DNA of 64,000 nt, taken from NCBI RefSeq assembly GCF_009768885.1, contig NZ_WSQA01000007.1, positions 151,448-215,447 on the forward strand, in the 5' to 3' direction. The translations under genes were made by a program, and so were the position numbers. The DNA comes from Sphingobacterium humi. GTDB taxonomy: Bacteria > Bacteroidota > Bacteroidia > Sphingobacteriales > Sphingobacteriaceae. Shown in pieces: positions 47,548 to 58,800 of the stretch (positions are counted from its first letter, which is position 1; every line of letters starts with the position of its first letter). Below the pieces are notes generated by a model that saw only the letters and a list, made by a program, of their open reading frames with translations, was not told the DNA's origin and ran no database searches.

Positions 47548-48312
47548 CTAATTATTCAGTTTTATAAATCCTCCATCAATAGGGTAATCGTTTCCTGTAA
47601 TGAAGGCGGCATCATCCGAACAAAGGAATAGGGCTAATTTAGCAATTTCCTCCGGCTTTGCCATCCTTCCGATGGGTTGAGATTGCGATAATTTACCAAA
47701 CATCTGCTCTTCCTGACCCGGATAGTTCTTGGCGATAAAGCCATCCACGAAGGGCGTATGCACCCGTGCCGGGGAAATGGAGTTGGAACGAATCTGATCT
47801 TGCAGGTAATCGCGTGCCACCGAAAGGCTCATCGCATAGATCGCCCCCTTACTCATGGAGTAGGCAAAGCGATCGGCAATGCCCACCACAGCCGCAATAG
47901 ACGCCAAATTCAATATCGCACCACCGCCATTTGCTTTCATCACCGGAATGACCGCATATAAGGCGTTGTAAGCTCCTTTCACATTCACCTGATAAATCCG
48001 GTCGAAGTCATCTTCCGAGCAGTGCTCCACATTCCCTACATGGGCAATGCCGGCATTATTCACCAACACATCCACCTTGCCCACTTTCGCTACAGCGGCC
48101 AGTACCTGTTCTTGCTCGCTCACGTTCAGGGTATGCACAACGCAATGTCCCCCTTTTGCATTTATTTCAGCAGCCGTATCGGCTGCACCTGAAGGATTTA
48201 AATCGAAGATGTGCACGCTTGCACCTTCTGCAGCAAACAATACCGAAATCGCACGCCCGATACCCGAACCGCCACCAGTAATGATCGCTACTTTACCTGT
48301 TAACTTTGCCAT
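47548..48312 (-). CDS. SDR oxidoreductase, probable 2-keto-3-deoxy-L-fuconate dehydrogenase
   Basis: Start chosen at 48312 (MAKLTGKVAIITGGGSGIGR); a longer frame to 48360 would run into the dehydratase gene. 254 residues with GGGSGIGRA, NNAGIAHVGN, the catalytic Ser in NLASIAAVVG and YSMSKGAIY. The stretch SISPARVHTPFVDGFI is reminiscent of keto-deoxyfuconate dehydrogenases. It follows the dehydratase gene by 23 bases, which fits action on the dehydratase product. Assignment of the two SDR proteins to the two oxidations is inference and could be swapped. Confidence 0.78.
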   Translation of the reverse strand: MAKLTGKVAIITGGGSGIGRAISVLFAAEGASVHIFDLNPSGAADTAAEINAKGGHCVVHTLNVSEQEQVLAAVAKVGKVDVLVNNAGIAHVGNVEHCSEDDFDRIYQVNVKGAYNALYAVIPVMKANGGGAILNLASIAAVVGIADRFAYSMSKGAIYAMSLSVARDYLQDQIRSNSISPARVHTPFVDGFIAKNYPGQEEQMFGKLSQSQPIGRMAKPEEIAKLALFLCSDDAAFITGNDYPIDGGFIKLNN

Positions 48313-48335
48313 GTTGTTATTGCGTTTAAATTGAT

Positions 48336-50000
48336 TTATAAGGATACCCCGCGGCGCCAAGGAATAAAATCATCCTGCCCCAGGCGAACGGCCTTCGCCT
48401 CTTGTTCGCCACTGGCTACGGCAATCACATAGTTCAATAAGCGATGTGCCGCATCGGCAATGCTTTCCTCCCCATCGATGATCGTTCCGCAGTTGATATC
48501 AATAATGTCGTTCATTTTTTCGTAAATCTTCGTGTTGGAAGAAACCTTGATTACCGGACTAATCGGATTGCCCGTTGGGGTGCCAAGACCGGTGGTAAAA
48601 AGCACCACATTGGCTCCCGCCGCCACCTCGGCTGTGGTACTTTCCACATCATTGCCTGGTGTGCACAGCAAGTTTAGTCCCGGGCCATTCGCCAGTTCCG
48701 GATAGTCTTTCACGGCAACTACCGGTGAAGTACCTCCTTTTTTGGCCGCCCCTGCCGATTTAATGGCATCGGTAATCAAACCATCGCGAATATTTCCGGG
48801 CGAAGGATTCATATAAAAGCCCGATCCATCGGCTTCTGCCTTCGCATTATAGGTTTTCATCAGCTGCATAAAACGCTCCGCCGTAGGCTCGTCTATGCAA
48901 CGATCGCTCAGTTCCTGTTCTACGCCACAAAGCTCCGGAAATTCCGATAGAATAACCGAACCTCCTAAGGCCACAACCATATCGGAAAGATAGCCCAAGG
49001 TTGGATTAGCCGAAATACCCGAAAAACCATCCGAGCCGCCACATTCCAAACCGATACATAGCTTATCGAGTCCCACGGCCTGCCGCTTTTGCGTATTCGC
49101 TTGCGCTAAGCCCGCAAAGGTGGCTTTCAATGCCTTTTGCATTAGGTCTTGCTCCGTACCTTCCAATTGCTGTTCAAAAATATAGAGGGGCTTATCAAAG
49201 TTCGGATCGCGTTTTCGGATTTCCGCTCGTAAAATCGAGGCCTGCGCATGCTGGCAACCTAAACTTAATACCGTGGCACCTGCCACGTTGGGGTGACAAA
49301 TATAGCCGGCCAATAGGCCACAAAGCGCATCGGAATCCATCCGTGTACCGCCGCAACCCATATCGTGGTTTAAAAACTTAACCCCATCCACCTGCGGGAA
49401 TAAGCGGCTTTTGCGGCTTTTCACAGCTGCGGCATTCAAATCTACCTGCAACAGCTCTTCCACCGAAGCCCCGCCTTGGTATTGCGCAATTAAGGCTTCT
49501 ACCTCTTGTTTATAATCCTTGGCCTCCACCTGGTAGCCCAATTTTTCTTCTAGAGCGTCTTTTAGCGTCAGTACGTTTCTGTTTTCACAAAAAACCAAGG
49601 GAATCACCAACCAATGGTTGGCCGTGCCCGCTTGTCCGTTGCTACGCAGGAATCCTTGAAAGCTGCGTCCCTGAAAGGCGGAAACATCGGGCTGAACCCA
49701 GTCCAATTTCCGTTTTCCTAATGTAAAATCTTCGGAAGCATGCCGCAGGTTATGCACATCAATCAACTCGCCGGCTTCCAGCGCTGCATTTACCTTCCCC
49801 ACCAACACCCCATACATAAATACTTCAGCATCCTTTTCCATGGCTTGTATGGTAAACTTATGCTTGGCGGCCACAGCACGCTTGAGGGTTATAGCCTGTT
49901 CCTGAAAACGAAGGGTATAGCCTTCAGGCAGGTCGCGAAGTGCCACCAATACATTGTCTTTCGGATGTATCTGCAAAAACGCCAATTTCTCTTTTTCCAT
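48336..50000 (-). CDS. UxaA-family (altronate dehydratase-like) sugar-acid dehydratase, probable L-fuconate dehydratase
   Basis: 554 residues. The N-terminal SAF domain reads HPKDNVLVALRDLPEGYTL and GELIDVHNLRHASEDF. The long C-terminal GD/AH domain has FRSNGQAGTANHWLVIPLVF-like sequence (FLRSNGQAGTANHWL), FLNHDMGCGGTRMDSDALCG, CIGLECGGSDGFSGISANP and LFTTGLGTPTGNPISPVIKV. UxaA enzymes are iron-dependent hexonate dehydratases. Here it takes the place of the enolase-superfamily L-fuconate dehydratase known from Xanthomonas. It lies 1 base after the mutarotase gene. Confidence 0.8.
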   Translation of the reverse strand: MEKEKLAFLQIHPKDNVLVALRDLPEGYTLRFQEQAITLKRAVAAKHKFTIQAMEKDAEVFMYGVLVGKVNAALEAGELIDVHNLRHASEDFTLGKRKLDWVQPDVSAFQGRSFQGFLRSNGQAGTANHWLVIPLVFCENRNVLTLKDALEEKLGYQVEAKDYKQEVEALIAQYQGGASVEELLQVDLNAAAVKSRKSRLFPQVDGVKFLNHDMGCGGTRMDSDALCGLLAGYICHPNVAGATVLSLGCQHAQASILRAEIRKRDPNFDKPLYIFEQQLEGTEQDLMQKALKATFAGLAQANTQKRQAVGLDKLCIGLECGGSDGFSGISANPTLGYLSDMVVALGGSVILSEFPELCGVEQELSDRCIDEPTAERFMQLMKTYNAKAEADGSGFYMNPSPGNIRDGLITDAIKSAGAAKKGGTSPVVAVKDYPELANGPGLNLLCTPGNDVESTTAEVAAGANVVLFTTGLGTPTGNPISPVIKVSSNTKIYEKMNDIIDINCGTIIDGEESIADAAHRLLNYVIAVASGEQEAKAVRLGQDDFIPWRRGVSL

Positions 50001-50001
50001 G

Positions 50002-50340
50002 TTAATTCAATTCAAAAATCTGATCCATCATTACCCATTTCTCTCCCTCCTTAGCGCCGGGAATGGCTTGTTGATATTTCCACATCAGCTGTTCCCAAAC
50101 CTGCACGGCCGGATTGGCGGCATCCATTTCGGCCTTACGCTCAAAGCTGAAAGTTGCATCCACCTCCATAATCATAAAAAGACGGTTGCCAAAACGGTAA
50201 ATATCCATCACCGTAACGCCGGCATCTCGAATGGACTGTTTGATTTCTTCGGCCACCTGCCGATGGTATTTTTCGTATTCGGCAATCATCTCCGGATCAT
50301 CAACCAGATCCAGGGCCATGGCATAGCGTGTTGTTATCAT
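50002..50340 (-). CDS. L-rhamnose/L-fucose mutarotase (RhaM, DUF718 family)
   Basis: Start chosen at 50340 (MITTRYAMALDLVDDPEMIA), which leaves 10 bases after the fucP stop; the longer frame to 50403 would overlap fucP. 112 residues with YEKYHRQVAEEIKQSIRDAG, MDIYRFGNRLFMIMEVDATF and VWEQLMWKYQQAIPGAK, the usual DUF718 core. It interconverts the alpha and beta anomers, supplying the form used by the dehydrogenase. In the L-fucose pathway DUF718 proteins are known as fucose mutarotases. Confidence 0.88.
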   Translation of the reverse strand: MITTRYAMALDLVDDPEMIAEYEKYHRQVAEEIKQSIRDAGVTVMDIYRFGNRLFMIMEVDATFSFERKAEMDAANPAVQVWEQLMWKYQQAIPGAKEGEKWVMMDQIFELN

Positions 50341-50350
50341 GGGTAAATTT

Positions 50351-51604
50351 TTATTCTTGCGGCTTCGCTTTTTCCAGCTTGGCCGATTTATTATATAATG
50401 CAAATAGGGCTACCACGGCAAAGCAGCATAACACCACAAAATAGCCGTATTGCATGTTGCCGGTAACATCCGACACATAGCCCAATAGAGGTGGCAAAAT
50501 AGCGCCCCCAACAATAGACATAATGATTAAGCTGGACGCCGATTTAGTCGCCGAGCCAATGCCTGAAACGCCCATCGCGAAGATGGTAGGAAACATAATA
50601 GACATAAAGAAAGCGATCCCAACCATAGCATAAAGCGTAATGAATCCGGATCCAAATATGCTGACACAGGTTAACAATCCTGCGAAAACGGCATAGAGAA
50701 ATAATAGCCTTGAAGGCGCGATAAAACGCATTAAAAAGGTACCTATAAACCGCCCCAGCATAAACAGCAAACCAGCCACTCCTGCATAATATTTCGCATC
50801 CTGCCCCGCGATACCAGACACCTCCGTGGCGAACACAATTAAGAAACTAAGCACACATACCTGCGCACCCACATAAAAGAACTGTGCAAATACAGCCCAA
50901 CTTACATTCTTATATTTTAGCGTGGAGAAAAATCCGGTTTTCTCCCCTTCTTCCTCTTTTACTTCCGGCAATTTGATGAGCATAAAAATCAGGGCTGCCG
51001 CCAAAATAATACAACCCAAAATAACATAAGGCCCTTTTACCACAGCCGTTTCGGTTTGAATATATTGCAAACGATCAGCAGCGGACAGGGCAGCCACCTG
51101 CTCAGGCGATAGCGGATCTTCCGCCAGAATAAACTGCCCCCCTACGATGGGCGCCACAAAGGCTGCAAGACCATTGAACGATTGGGCGAAGTTGAGCCGC
51201 TGTGTAGCGGTATTCGGATCGCCAAGCACCGTCATATAGGGGTTGGCGGCGGTTTCCAGAATGGTAATCCCACAGGCCACGACAAATAAGGCCGACAGGA
51301 AAAATAGATAACTCATGGTATTTGCAGCGGGCACAAACAAAAAACAGCCCACAGCAAACAAGAGCAAACCGATTAATATTCCGATTTTATAGCCGTATTT
51401 CTGCATGATCAATCCCGCCGGTATACCCATTACTAAATAGGCAATAAACACAGCCGAATCTATTAAAGAGGCTTGCAAATGCGTAAGACTAAAGGCACTT
51501 CGCAAATGCGCAATCAGAATCGGATCCAGGTTATGGATAAACCCCCAAAAGAAAAATAGGGAGGTAATTAAAATAATAGCAACGGTACTGTTCGTTTTGC
51601 TCAT
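50351..51604 (-). CDS. fucP: L-fucose:proton symporter
   Basis: 417 residues, twelve membrane helices of the major facilitator superfamily. FucP-type landmarks are FFFWGFIHNLDPILIAHLRS (with the essential Asp in the first helices), CGITILETAANPYMTVLGDP (with the conserved Glu) and LNFAQSFNGLAAFVAPIVGG. First gene of the fucose operon, 134 bases from the divergent AraC regulator. It brings L-fucose (perhaps other 6-deoxy sugars) into the cell. Confidence 0.92.
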   Translation of the reverse strand: MSKTNSTVAIILITSLFFFWGFIHNLDPILIAHLRSAFSLTHLQASLIDSAVFIAYLVMGIPAGLIMQKYGYKIGILIGLLLFAVGCFLFVPAANTMSYLFFLSALFVVACGITILETAANPYMTVLGDPNTATQRLNFAQSFNGLAAFVAPIVGGQFILAEDPLSPEQVAALSAADRLQYIQTETAVVKGPYVILGCIILAAALIFMLIKLPEVKEEEGEKTGFFSTLKYKNVSWAVFAQFFYVGAQVCVLSFLIVFATEVSGIAGQDAKYYAGVAGLLFMLGRFIGTFLMRFIAPSRLLFLYAVFAGLLTCVSIFGSGFITLYAMVGIAFFMSIMFPTIFAMGVSGIGSATKSASSLIIMSIVGGAILPPLLGYVSDVTGNMQYGYFVVLCCFAVVALFALYNKSAKLEKAKPQE

Positions 51605-51738
51605 ACACAGGGTTTATATTGGAAATACTAAGTAACTTATTTATTCCTAGCTTTAATTAAAGCATTTTACCAAATTAATAAACTATTTTACCTGATTATT
51701 CTTGCAACTGCTGAAATCATTGAATAAATTAGTTAATT

Positions 51739-52596
51739 ATGATCATCAAACAGTTTTCGATTCCTAAACAGGCGAACCAAAGCTTTCAAATCCGTAGAGA
51801 TTACATTCCAAAGCATCAATCGGTTTGGCATTACCATGAAGAATTTGAATTGGTCTACGTCATTCGTGGCACGGGTACCTTATTTATCGGTGATCGGATC
51901 AAATCTTTTCAGTCGGGCGATACGGTTCTCATCGGCTCGCAGATTCCTCATTATTGGCTTTTTGAAAACCACGAGGAAGAAGCCGAAAACGATAAACCCA
52001 TCGATTGTATTGTAATCCATTTCAACAGCGATCTGGGTAGCCCCAATTTGCTGCAGATGCCGGAATTGAACCCTATTAAACAGCTTTTACAAGCTTCTAA
52101 ACGCTCCTTGATTTTCCCTGATCAGCAATCGCCCCGCCTCAGCTTCTTAGCAGAACGAACGTTAAGCCTGGCCGGCCTTCCGAAACTCACCTCCCTCTTT
52201 GAATTGTTGGATTTCCTGTGTAGCCAAACCAGCGAACCGCTGACCTCCGAGCATTATTCCATCTTGAACCAATCCGACGATCAAGGCCGCATGAACAATT
52301 TGATGGAGTACATTCGTGAGCATTACAAACAAAAAATAAAACTGGAGGATCTCGCCGCCTTGGCCGGCCTGACCGAAAATTCCTTCTGCCGATACTTTAA
52401 ACAGAAAACAGGAAAAACACCCGTACAGTTTATTACCGAGCTCCGCATATCGCATGCCTGCAGCCAGCTGAAAAACGGACACCTCAGCCTCAAAGAAATT
52501 TGCTACGACAGCGGTTTTAATAATTTCGTCAGCTTCCATAAAAGCTTTAAAGCCATTACACAAAAAACGCCAACCCAATATAAAAACGAATCCTAA
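51739..52596 (+). CDS. AraC-family regulator, probable regulator of the fucose operon
   Basis: 285 residues. N-terminal cupin-like sensor (VWHYHEEFELVYVIRGTGTL, FIGDRIKSFQSGDTVLIGSQ) and C-terminal AraC HTH pair (KLEDLAALAGLTENSFCRYF, then HLSLKEICYDSGFNNFVSFH and TPTQYKNES). It is divergent from fucP across 134 bases, the usual place for a local sugar-responsive activator. No palindromic site is evident in the gap, as expected for AraC proteins, which bind direct repeats. Confidence 0.9.
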   Translation: MIIKQFSIPKQANQSFQIRRDYIPKHQSVWHYHEEFELVYVIRGTGTLFIGDRIKSFQSGDTVLIGSQIPHYWLFENHEEEAENDKPIDCIVIHFNSDLGSPNLLQMPELNPIKQLLQASKRSLIFPDQQSPRLSFLAERTLSLAGLPKLTSLFELLDFLCSQTSEPLTSEHYSILNQSDDQGRMNNLMEYIREHYKQKIKLEDLAALAGLTENSFCRYFKQKTGKTPVQFITELRISHACSQLKNGHLSLKEICYDSGFNNFVSFHKSFKAITQKTPTQYKNES

Positions 52597-52814
52597 ACAT
52601 GTTTTACTCTCCCCCATTCTAGATCCCTTTCTCACCCCTTTCAAGCCCCTTTGAAAGCCCTTTGCAATAGGCTGTGGAAAAGGAGAAAAAAAGAACAGCA
52701 AAAAAGGAATAAAAGTGTATACTAAACCCGGTTATAGCCACTAGTAAAAGAAAGGTTTAAGCAGGAAAAAATGAACCAAGCTGGAAGGGAACTTGGGAGG
52801 AAGGAGGTTGTTGC

Positions 52815-52842
52815 ATAAAAAAAATCCGCTAGCTAGCGGATT
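52815..52842 (-). terminator. Terminator overlapping the THX stop codon
   Basis: A 24-base perfect palindrome (52819-52842) reads AAAATCCGCTAGCTAGCGGA plus TTTT and contains the THX TAG stop. On the minus strand it runs into further T residues, giving a rho-independent terminator whose stem holds the last codons of the gene. Confidence 0.8.
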
Positions 52843-52960
52843 TTGTTGTTTTATCGTTGTTCGCCGGTTGGCGATCTTTATACGGATCTCTCGGGCGTTT
52901 CTTTCCGTAGGAACCCATAATAATTTTACCTTTTCTTGTTTTTTTATCTCCTTTTCCCAT
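52829..52960 (-). CDS. Small ribosomal subunit protein bTHX
   Basis: 43 codons from ATG 52960 to TAG 52829. The first part, MGKGDKKTRKGKIIMGSYGK, is the THX signature (GKGDxKTxxGKIxxGSYGKxRPR). A 20-residue hydrophilic tail ending TTKSAS follows, longer than in Thermus THX. The protein sits at the head of the 30S subunit. The gene is short enough to be missed by length cut-offs. The stop codon is part of the terminator palindrome. Confidence 0.9.
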   Translation of the reverse strand: MGKGDKKTRKGKIIMGSYGKKRPRDPYKDRQPANNDKTTKSAS

Positions 52961-53023
52961 AAGTGTTTCTTAATGTAATTGTTAATAAAAAATTGTTGTG
53001 CGTGAACAAGTTAACAAAAACGA

Positions 53024-53086
53024 CCTAGAAAAACAAATGCCCTTGGTCGGCACAACAGGAAATCCATGTTGTTTCGACCAAGGGCA
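53024..53086 (-). terminator. Terminator of guaB
   Basis: TGCCCTTGGTCG (53038-53049) pairs with CGACCAAGGGCA (53075-53086); ACAACA and TGTTGT inside extend the stem. On the minus strand it is followed by TTTGTTTTTC. It lies 22 bases after the guaB stop. Confidence 0.85.
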
Positions 53087-53108
53087 GCTGCGATAAGATA
53101 ATCCCGAA

Positions 53109-54641
<1,533 letters not shown>

Positions 54642-54732
54642 TTAAAACGAAATTTCACTATTTACATTATTTCGACAAATTATTTGAAGCTACTGGTTTT
54701 CCGGTAATGTTAAAAAATTAGGCTTAGGCGAA

Positions 54733-54740
54733 TAAGTTTG
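54733..54740 (+). promoter_or_regulatory. Candidate -7 box of the small outer membrane protein gene
   Basis: TAAGTTTG is a perfect TAnnTTTG match, 53 bases before the start codon at 54794. A clear -33 TTTG is not seen. Confidence 0.45.
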
Positions 54741-54793
54741 GCAAGCTAATTGCTAAATCTCGTGTAACATATAGTTTAATTAACAAATTATTT

Positions 54794-55261
54794 ATGAAAA
54801 AGACATTACTATCCTTAGCAGCTGCAGCGGCACTAGCTTTCGGTTTTAACGAAGCAAATGCACAAACTCCTTATAAAACCGCAATCGGTTTAGGTATTGA
54901 CTTAGGTGATGGCCCATCTTTATTCGGTCCACAGATCAAGCATTCCTTTGGTGGAGCAAACGCTGGTCAAGCACAAGTATTATTCGGTGATCACTTCACA
55001 GTAATTGGTGTTGATTACTCCTACAACAGACCATTTGCCGGAACTAACGGTTTAGGTTGGTATGTTGGTGTAGGTCCTCAAATTGCATTCGCTAATGACG
55101 ATTCAGCTTTCGCTATCCGTCCAGCAGCGGGTTTAGAGTTCAAAATCCCTTCTGCGCCTTTAGCTATGCACTTCGACTGGAAACCTTGGTGGAACCTTTC
55201 TGACGAGTCTAACTTCGAAGCTGGTCGTTTCAGCTTAGGCTTTAAATTTACTTTGAGATAA
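54794..55261 (+). CDS. Small outer-membrane beta-barrel protein, unknown function
   Basis: 155 residues: signal peptide (LLSLAAAAALAFGFNEANAQ) and a Gly- and aromatic-rich mature part (YKTAIGLGIDLGDGPSLFGP, GLGWYVGVGPQIAFANDDSA, ending FSLGFKFTLR). Alternating residues and a C-terminal aromatic-containing strand suggest an eight-stranded barrel. The codons are uniform and A/T-ending, as in the secDF and SusC genes, which hints at high expression. It is followed by a strong terminator and so is probably a single-gene unit. Confidence 0.75.
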   Translation: MKKTLLSLAAAAALAFGFNEANAQTPYKTAIGLGIDLGDGPSLFGPQIKHSFGGANAGQAQVLFGDHFTVIGVDYSYNRPFAGTNGLGWYVGVGPQIAFANDDSAFAIRPAAGLEFKIPSAPLAMHFDWKPWWNLSDESNFEAGRFSLGFKFTLR

Positions 55262-55282
55262 GTAAAGCTTTAAAAAAAACAT

Positions 55283-55311
55283 AAAAAAGCTCCGCAATGC
55301 GGGGCTTTTTT
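55283..55311 (+). terminator. Terminator of the small outer membrane protein gene
   Basis: GCTCCGC (55289-55295) pairs with GCGGGGC (55299-55305), one T-G pair, around a 3-base loop; flanking A- and T-runs extend the stem, and TTTTTT closes it. Confidence 0.9.
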
Positions 55312-55312
55312 G

Positions 55313-55403
55313 TTAGTATATAGTATTTAGTACTTAGTATTTAGACGTTAGCAGTTAGTAGTTAGATGATAGTACTTAGTATTTAGTAGTTAGTAATTAG
55401 ACC
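55313..55403. repeat. Short tandem-like TTAGTA/TTAGTATTTAG repeats
   Basis: Imperfect copies of TAGTATTTAG, TAGTACTTAG and TTAGTAGTTAG follow each other directly after the terminator. An inverted relative lies at 55743-55775 (CTAAATACTATATACTCAAT and on), so the two flank most of the 614-base gap before secDF. No coding frame is seen between them. Such repeats are known as dispersed intergenic elements in Bacteroidota. Confidence 0.65.
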
Positions 55404-55779
55404 TTTGGCTGCCATAGATAATAACCTATTATGGGTATGCTGTGGCTATTTTATTCTTGTAGTTTATCTTGGCATATATCTAGGAATTTATATCGCCTAT
55501 TCGTACTCCTTTTAAGGTTGTTTTGGGGTTAAAATTGTTGGATTTTTTACCCATTTATTTTATGCGTAAAATTATAATCGCTTTTAATTATTAAAAAATA
55601 ATGAAAAATAATTTTTAGGCACTAAATACAGGCTATATCCCCATATTCCTTTCGCTTGATTTGTGTCTAAAAAACTTGCGTAACAGCATAATTACCCTAT
55701 AAAACAGCCTATAGTTCAAGCTCTTTCCTAGCCGTCCTAGGTCTAAATACTATATACTCAATACTAAATACTATTTTTA

Positions 55780-55809
55780 TTTCGATTATCTATTTTTTTT
55801 ATACCTTTG
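55780..55809 (+). promoter_or_regulatory. Predicted secDF promoter
   Basis: A perfect TAnnTTTG box (TACCTTTG, 55802-55809) follows a -33-like TTTC (55780-55783) by 18 bases. It lies 66 bases before the secDF start. Confidence 0.6.
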
Positions 55810-55875
55810 CGAATCTTGGTAAAATATTATTAAGCTTAAAAACAGAACTAAATCATAACTTATTACGAATAGAAA

Positions 55876-58800
55876 ATGCAGAGTAAAGGGCTGATTAAAT
55901 TTTTGGTGATAGTGGTTTCCTTAGCGTGCCTCTATTCCTTATCATTCACTTTTGTAACACGCAAAGTTGAAAATGACGCCGCGGCATATGCCAAAGGCGA
56001 CATGGAAAAAGAAAAGGCCTACCTAGATTCCATGGCCAGTGAAGAGGTGTATAACTTAGGAATTGCAAAATTCACCTACCGTGAAGCAAAAGCTAATGAG
56101 ATCGCACTTGGTTTGGACTTAAAAGGTGGTATGAACGTTACAATGGAAATTTCATTGAACGAATTAGTAGCCAACTTAGCCAACAACAGCAAAGATGCCA
56201 ACTTCAACAAGGCATTGAACAACGCTGTAGTAAAAAGCAAAACTTCCAACACCTCGTTCATCGACTTATTCCTAGACGAATATAAAGCAACAGGTTCAGG
56301 AACGCCAATTGCCAGCTTCTTTGCCACGAAAGATAACGCTTCTTCTATCCAGGCGACAAGCTCGGAAGGTGACGTGAGAAACTTCTTGAATAAAGAAGCC
56401 GACAACGCCATCCAAAACTCGTATAAGGTACTTCGTACGCGTATCGATAAATTCGGTGTGGCATCGCCTAACATCCAGATTCAACAAGGTACAAACCGTA
56501 TCTTAATTGAACTTCCTGGTGTTAACGATGAAGAACGCGTTCGTAAATTATTACAAGGTTCTGCGAAGTTAGAGTTCTTCGAAACTTACAACAACACGCA
56601 AATCTATGCGTTGTTAGAAAACATCAACGGTACGTTAGCAAACAGCTTAAAAGGTGAAAAACCTGCTGTAGCTGCTGATACGACCACGAAAGCAATAGCA
56701 GATACTACAGCTAAAGAAGAGAATTTATTAGCCAACCTAAGTGCTGGTAAAACGGATTCGGCAAAAGACACTACCCAAACGGTAGCCAATGCAACAGCTT
56801 TAGCAAACAACCCTTTATTTGCAGTATTAAGCCCTTCTTTCTACCAAGCAGAGAATGGCCAAACGCAATTAATTCCGGGAGCAACAGTGGGTTATGCTAA
56901 CTTAAAAGATACCGCTAAAATCAACCAATACTTCGCTCGTCCGGAGGTTAAATCCATCATTCCTGCGAACTTAAAATTATTGTGGGCCGTTAAACCGGAA
57001 ACCCGCACCCCGAATATCTTAGCCTTATTCGCTATCAAAACCTCAGGTCCTGATAACGCAGCGGTAATGACCGGTGATGTGATTACGGATGCTCGCGACG
57101 GCTTCGATCAGAACAATAAACCTATCGTTTCTATGGAAATGAACGCCGAAGGCGCTCGCCAATGGAGACGTGTAACTGCGCAAGCAGCGCAAAATAGAGA
57201 TGCCATCGCTATCGTTTTAGATAACGTGGTATATTCTGCTCCTGGAGTTAACGAGGAAATTCCGAACGGAAACTCTCAAATCTCCGGTAACTTTAGCATT
57301 GAAGATACCAAAGACTTAGCCAACGTATTGAAGGCTGGTCGTCTTCCGACAACGGCTAAAATCGTTGAAGAGGCTGTTGTAGGTCCTTCATTAGGTCAGG
57401 TAGCCATCGATTCTGGGGTGAACTCATCCATCATCGGTATCATCGTCGTAATGATGTTCATGATTGCTTACTACAACCGTGCTGGTATTGCAGCGAACAT
57501 CGCTGTTATCTTCAACGTATTCTTCTTAATGGGTATCCTAGCTTCGCTTAATGCGGTGCTTACCTTACCGGGTATTGCGGGTATCGTATTGACAATGGGT
57601 ACTGCGGTAGATGCCAACGTACTGATTTACGAACGGATGCGTGAGGAATTAAGCTTGGGCAAATCAATGCGCCAAGTGGTTTCTGATGGTTACAAGCATG
57701 CCTTACCTTCTATCCTTGACTCGCAAATTACAACCTTCTTAGTAGGTGTGATCTTATTCTTTACGGGTTCTGGACCTATCCAAGGTTTCGCAACGACTTT
57801 AATGATCGGTATTATCACGTCCCTATTTACGGCAATTTTCATCACTCGTTTGATTTTCGAATACATGCTAAGCAAAGAAATGAAAATCACCGTGTCTTTC
57901 CCTTGGTCAGATCACACGATGAAAAATGCGAACTTCCCGTTCATTAAGAAAAGAAAAGTTTACTATATCATCTCTTTAATTGCGATCGTAATTAGTTTGG
58001 GTGCCATCTTAACCAAAGGATTCTCCTACGGGGTAGATTTCCAAGGTGGTCGTACTTATACGGTTAAATTCGACCAAGCAGTAAGTGCTGAGACGGTACG
58101 TGAGAACTTAGATAATATTTTTGGTACAACAACCGAGGTGAAAACCTTTGGTAGCGAGAGCCAGTTACGCGTAACGACTTCTTACCATATTGAAGACACC
58201 AACGATGAGGCCGACAAAGAAGTATTGGCAAAATTGAACGAAGGCTTGTCTAAAGTTCAAGGCAACAACTACGAAATCTTGTCGCAACAGAAAGTAGGTC
58301 CTACTATCGCTAGCGATATCCGCGACCGCGCTATCTATGCCTCTATCCTATCCATCGTTGTTATTGCGGCCTACATCTTAATCCGTTTCCGCAAATGGCA
58401 ATATTCTGCAGGTGCTGCAATTGCAACAGTACACGATGCGATTATCTTGTTAGGTTTATTCTCCATCTTAGATGGTATTGTACCTTTCTCTTTAGATATC
58501 GACCAACACTTTGTGGCTGCTATCTTAACGGTATTGGGTTACTCGGTGAACGATACGGTGGTTGTATTCGACCGTCTTCGTGAGTACTTGGCGAAACCTA
58601 ATGCACACCAAGAAAGCATGGACTCGACCATCAATAAAGCGATTAACTCTACCCTAAGCCGTACCGTGATTACATCCTTAACTGTAATCTTCGTATTAGC
58701 GGTGTTATTCGTATTCGGTGGTGAGGTTATCCGTGGGTTCTCCTTCGCGATCTTAATTGGTATCGTTGTTGCAACCTACTCTTCCATCTTCCTTGCTGCT

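Noticed and set aside
52162..52701. 179-codon frame on the minus strand
   Set aside because: Antisense to the AraC-type regulator, which has clear cupin and HTH motifs.
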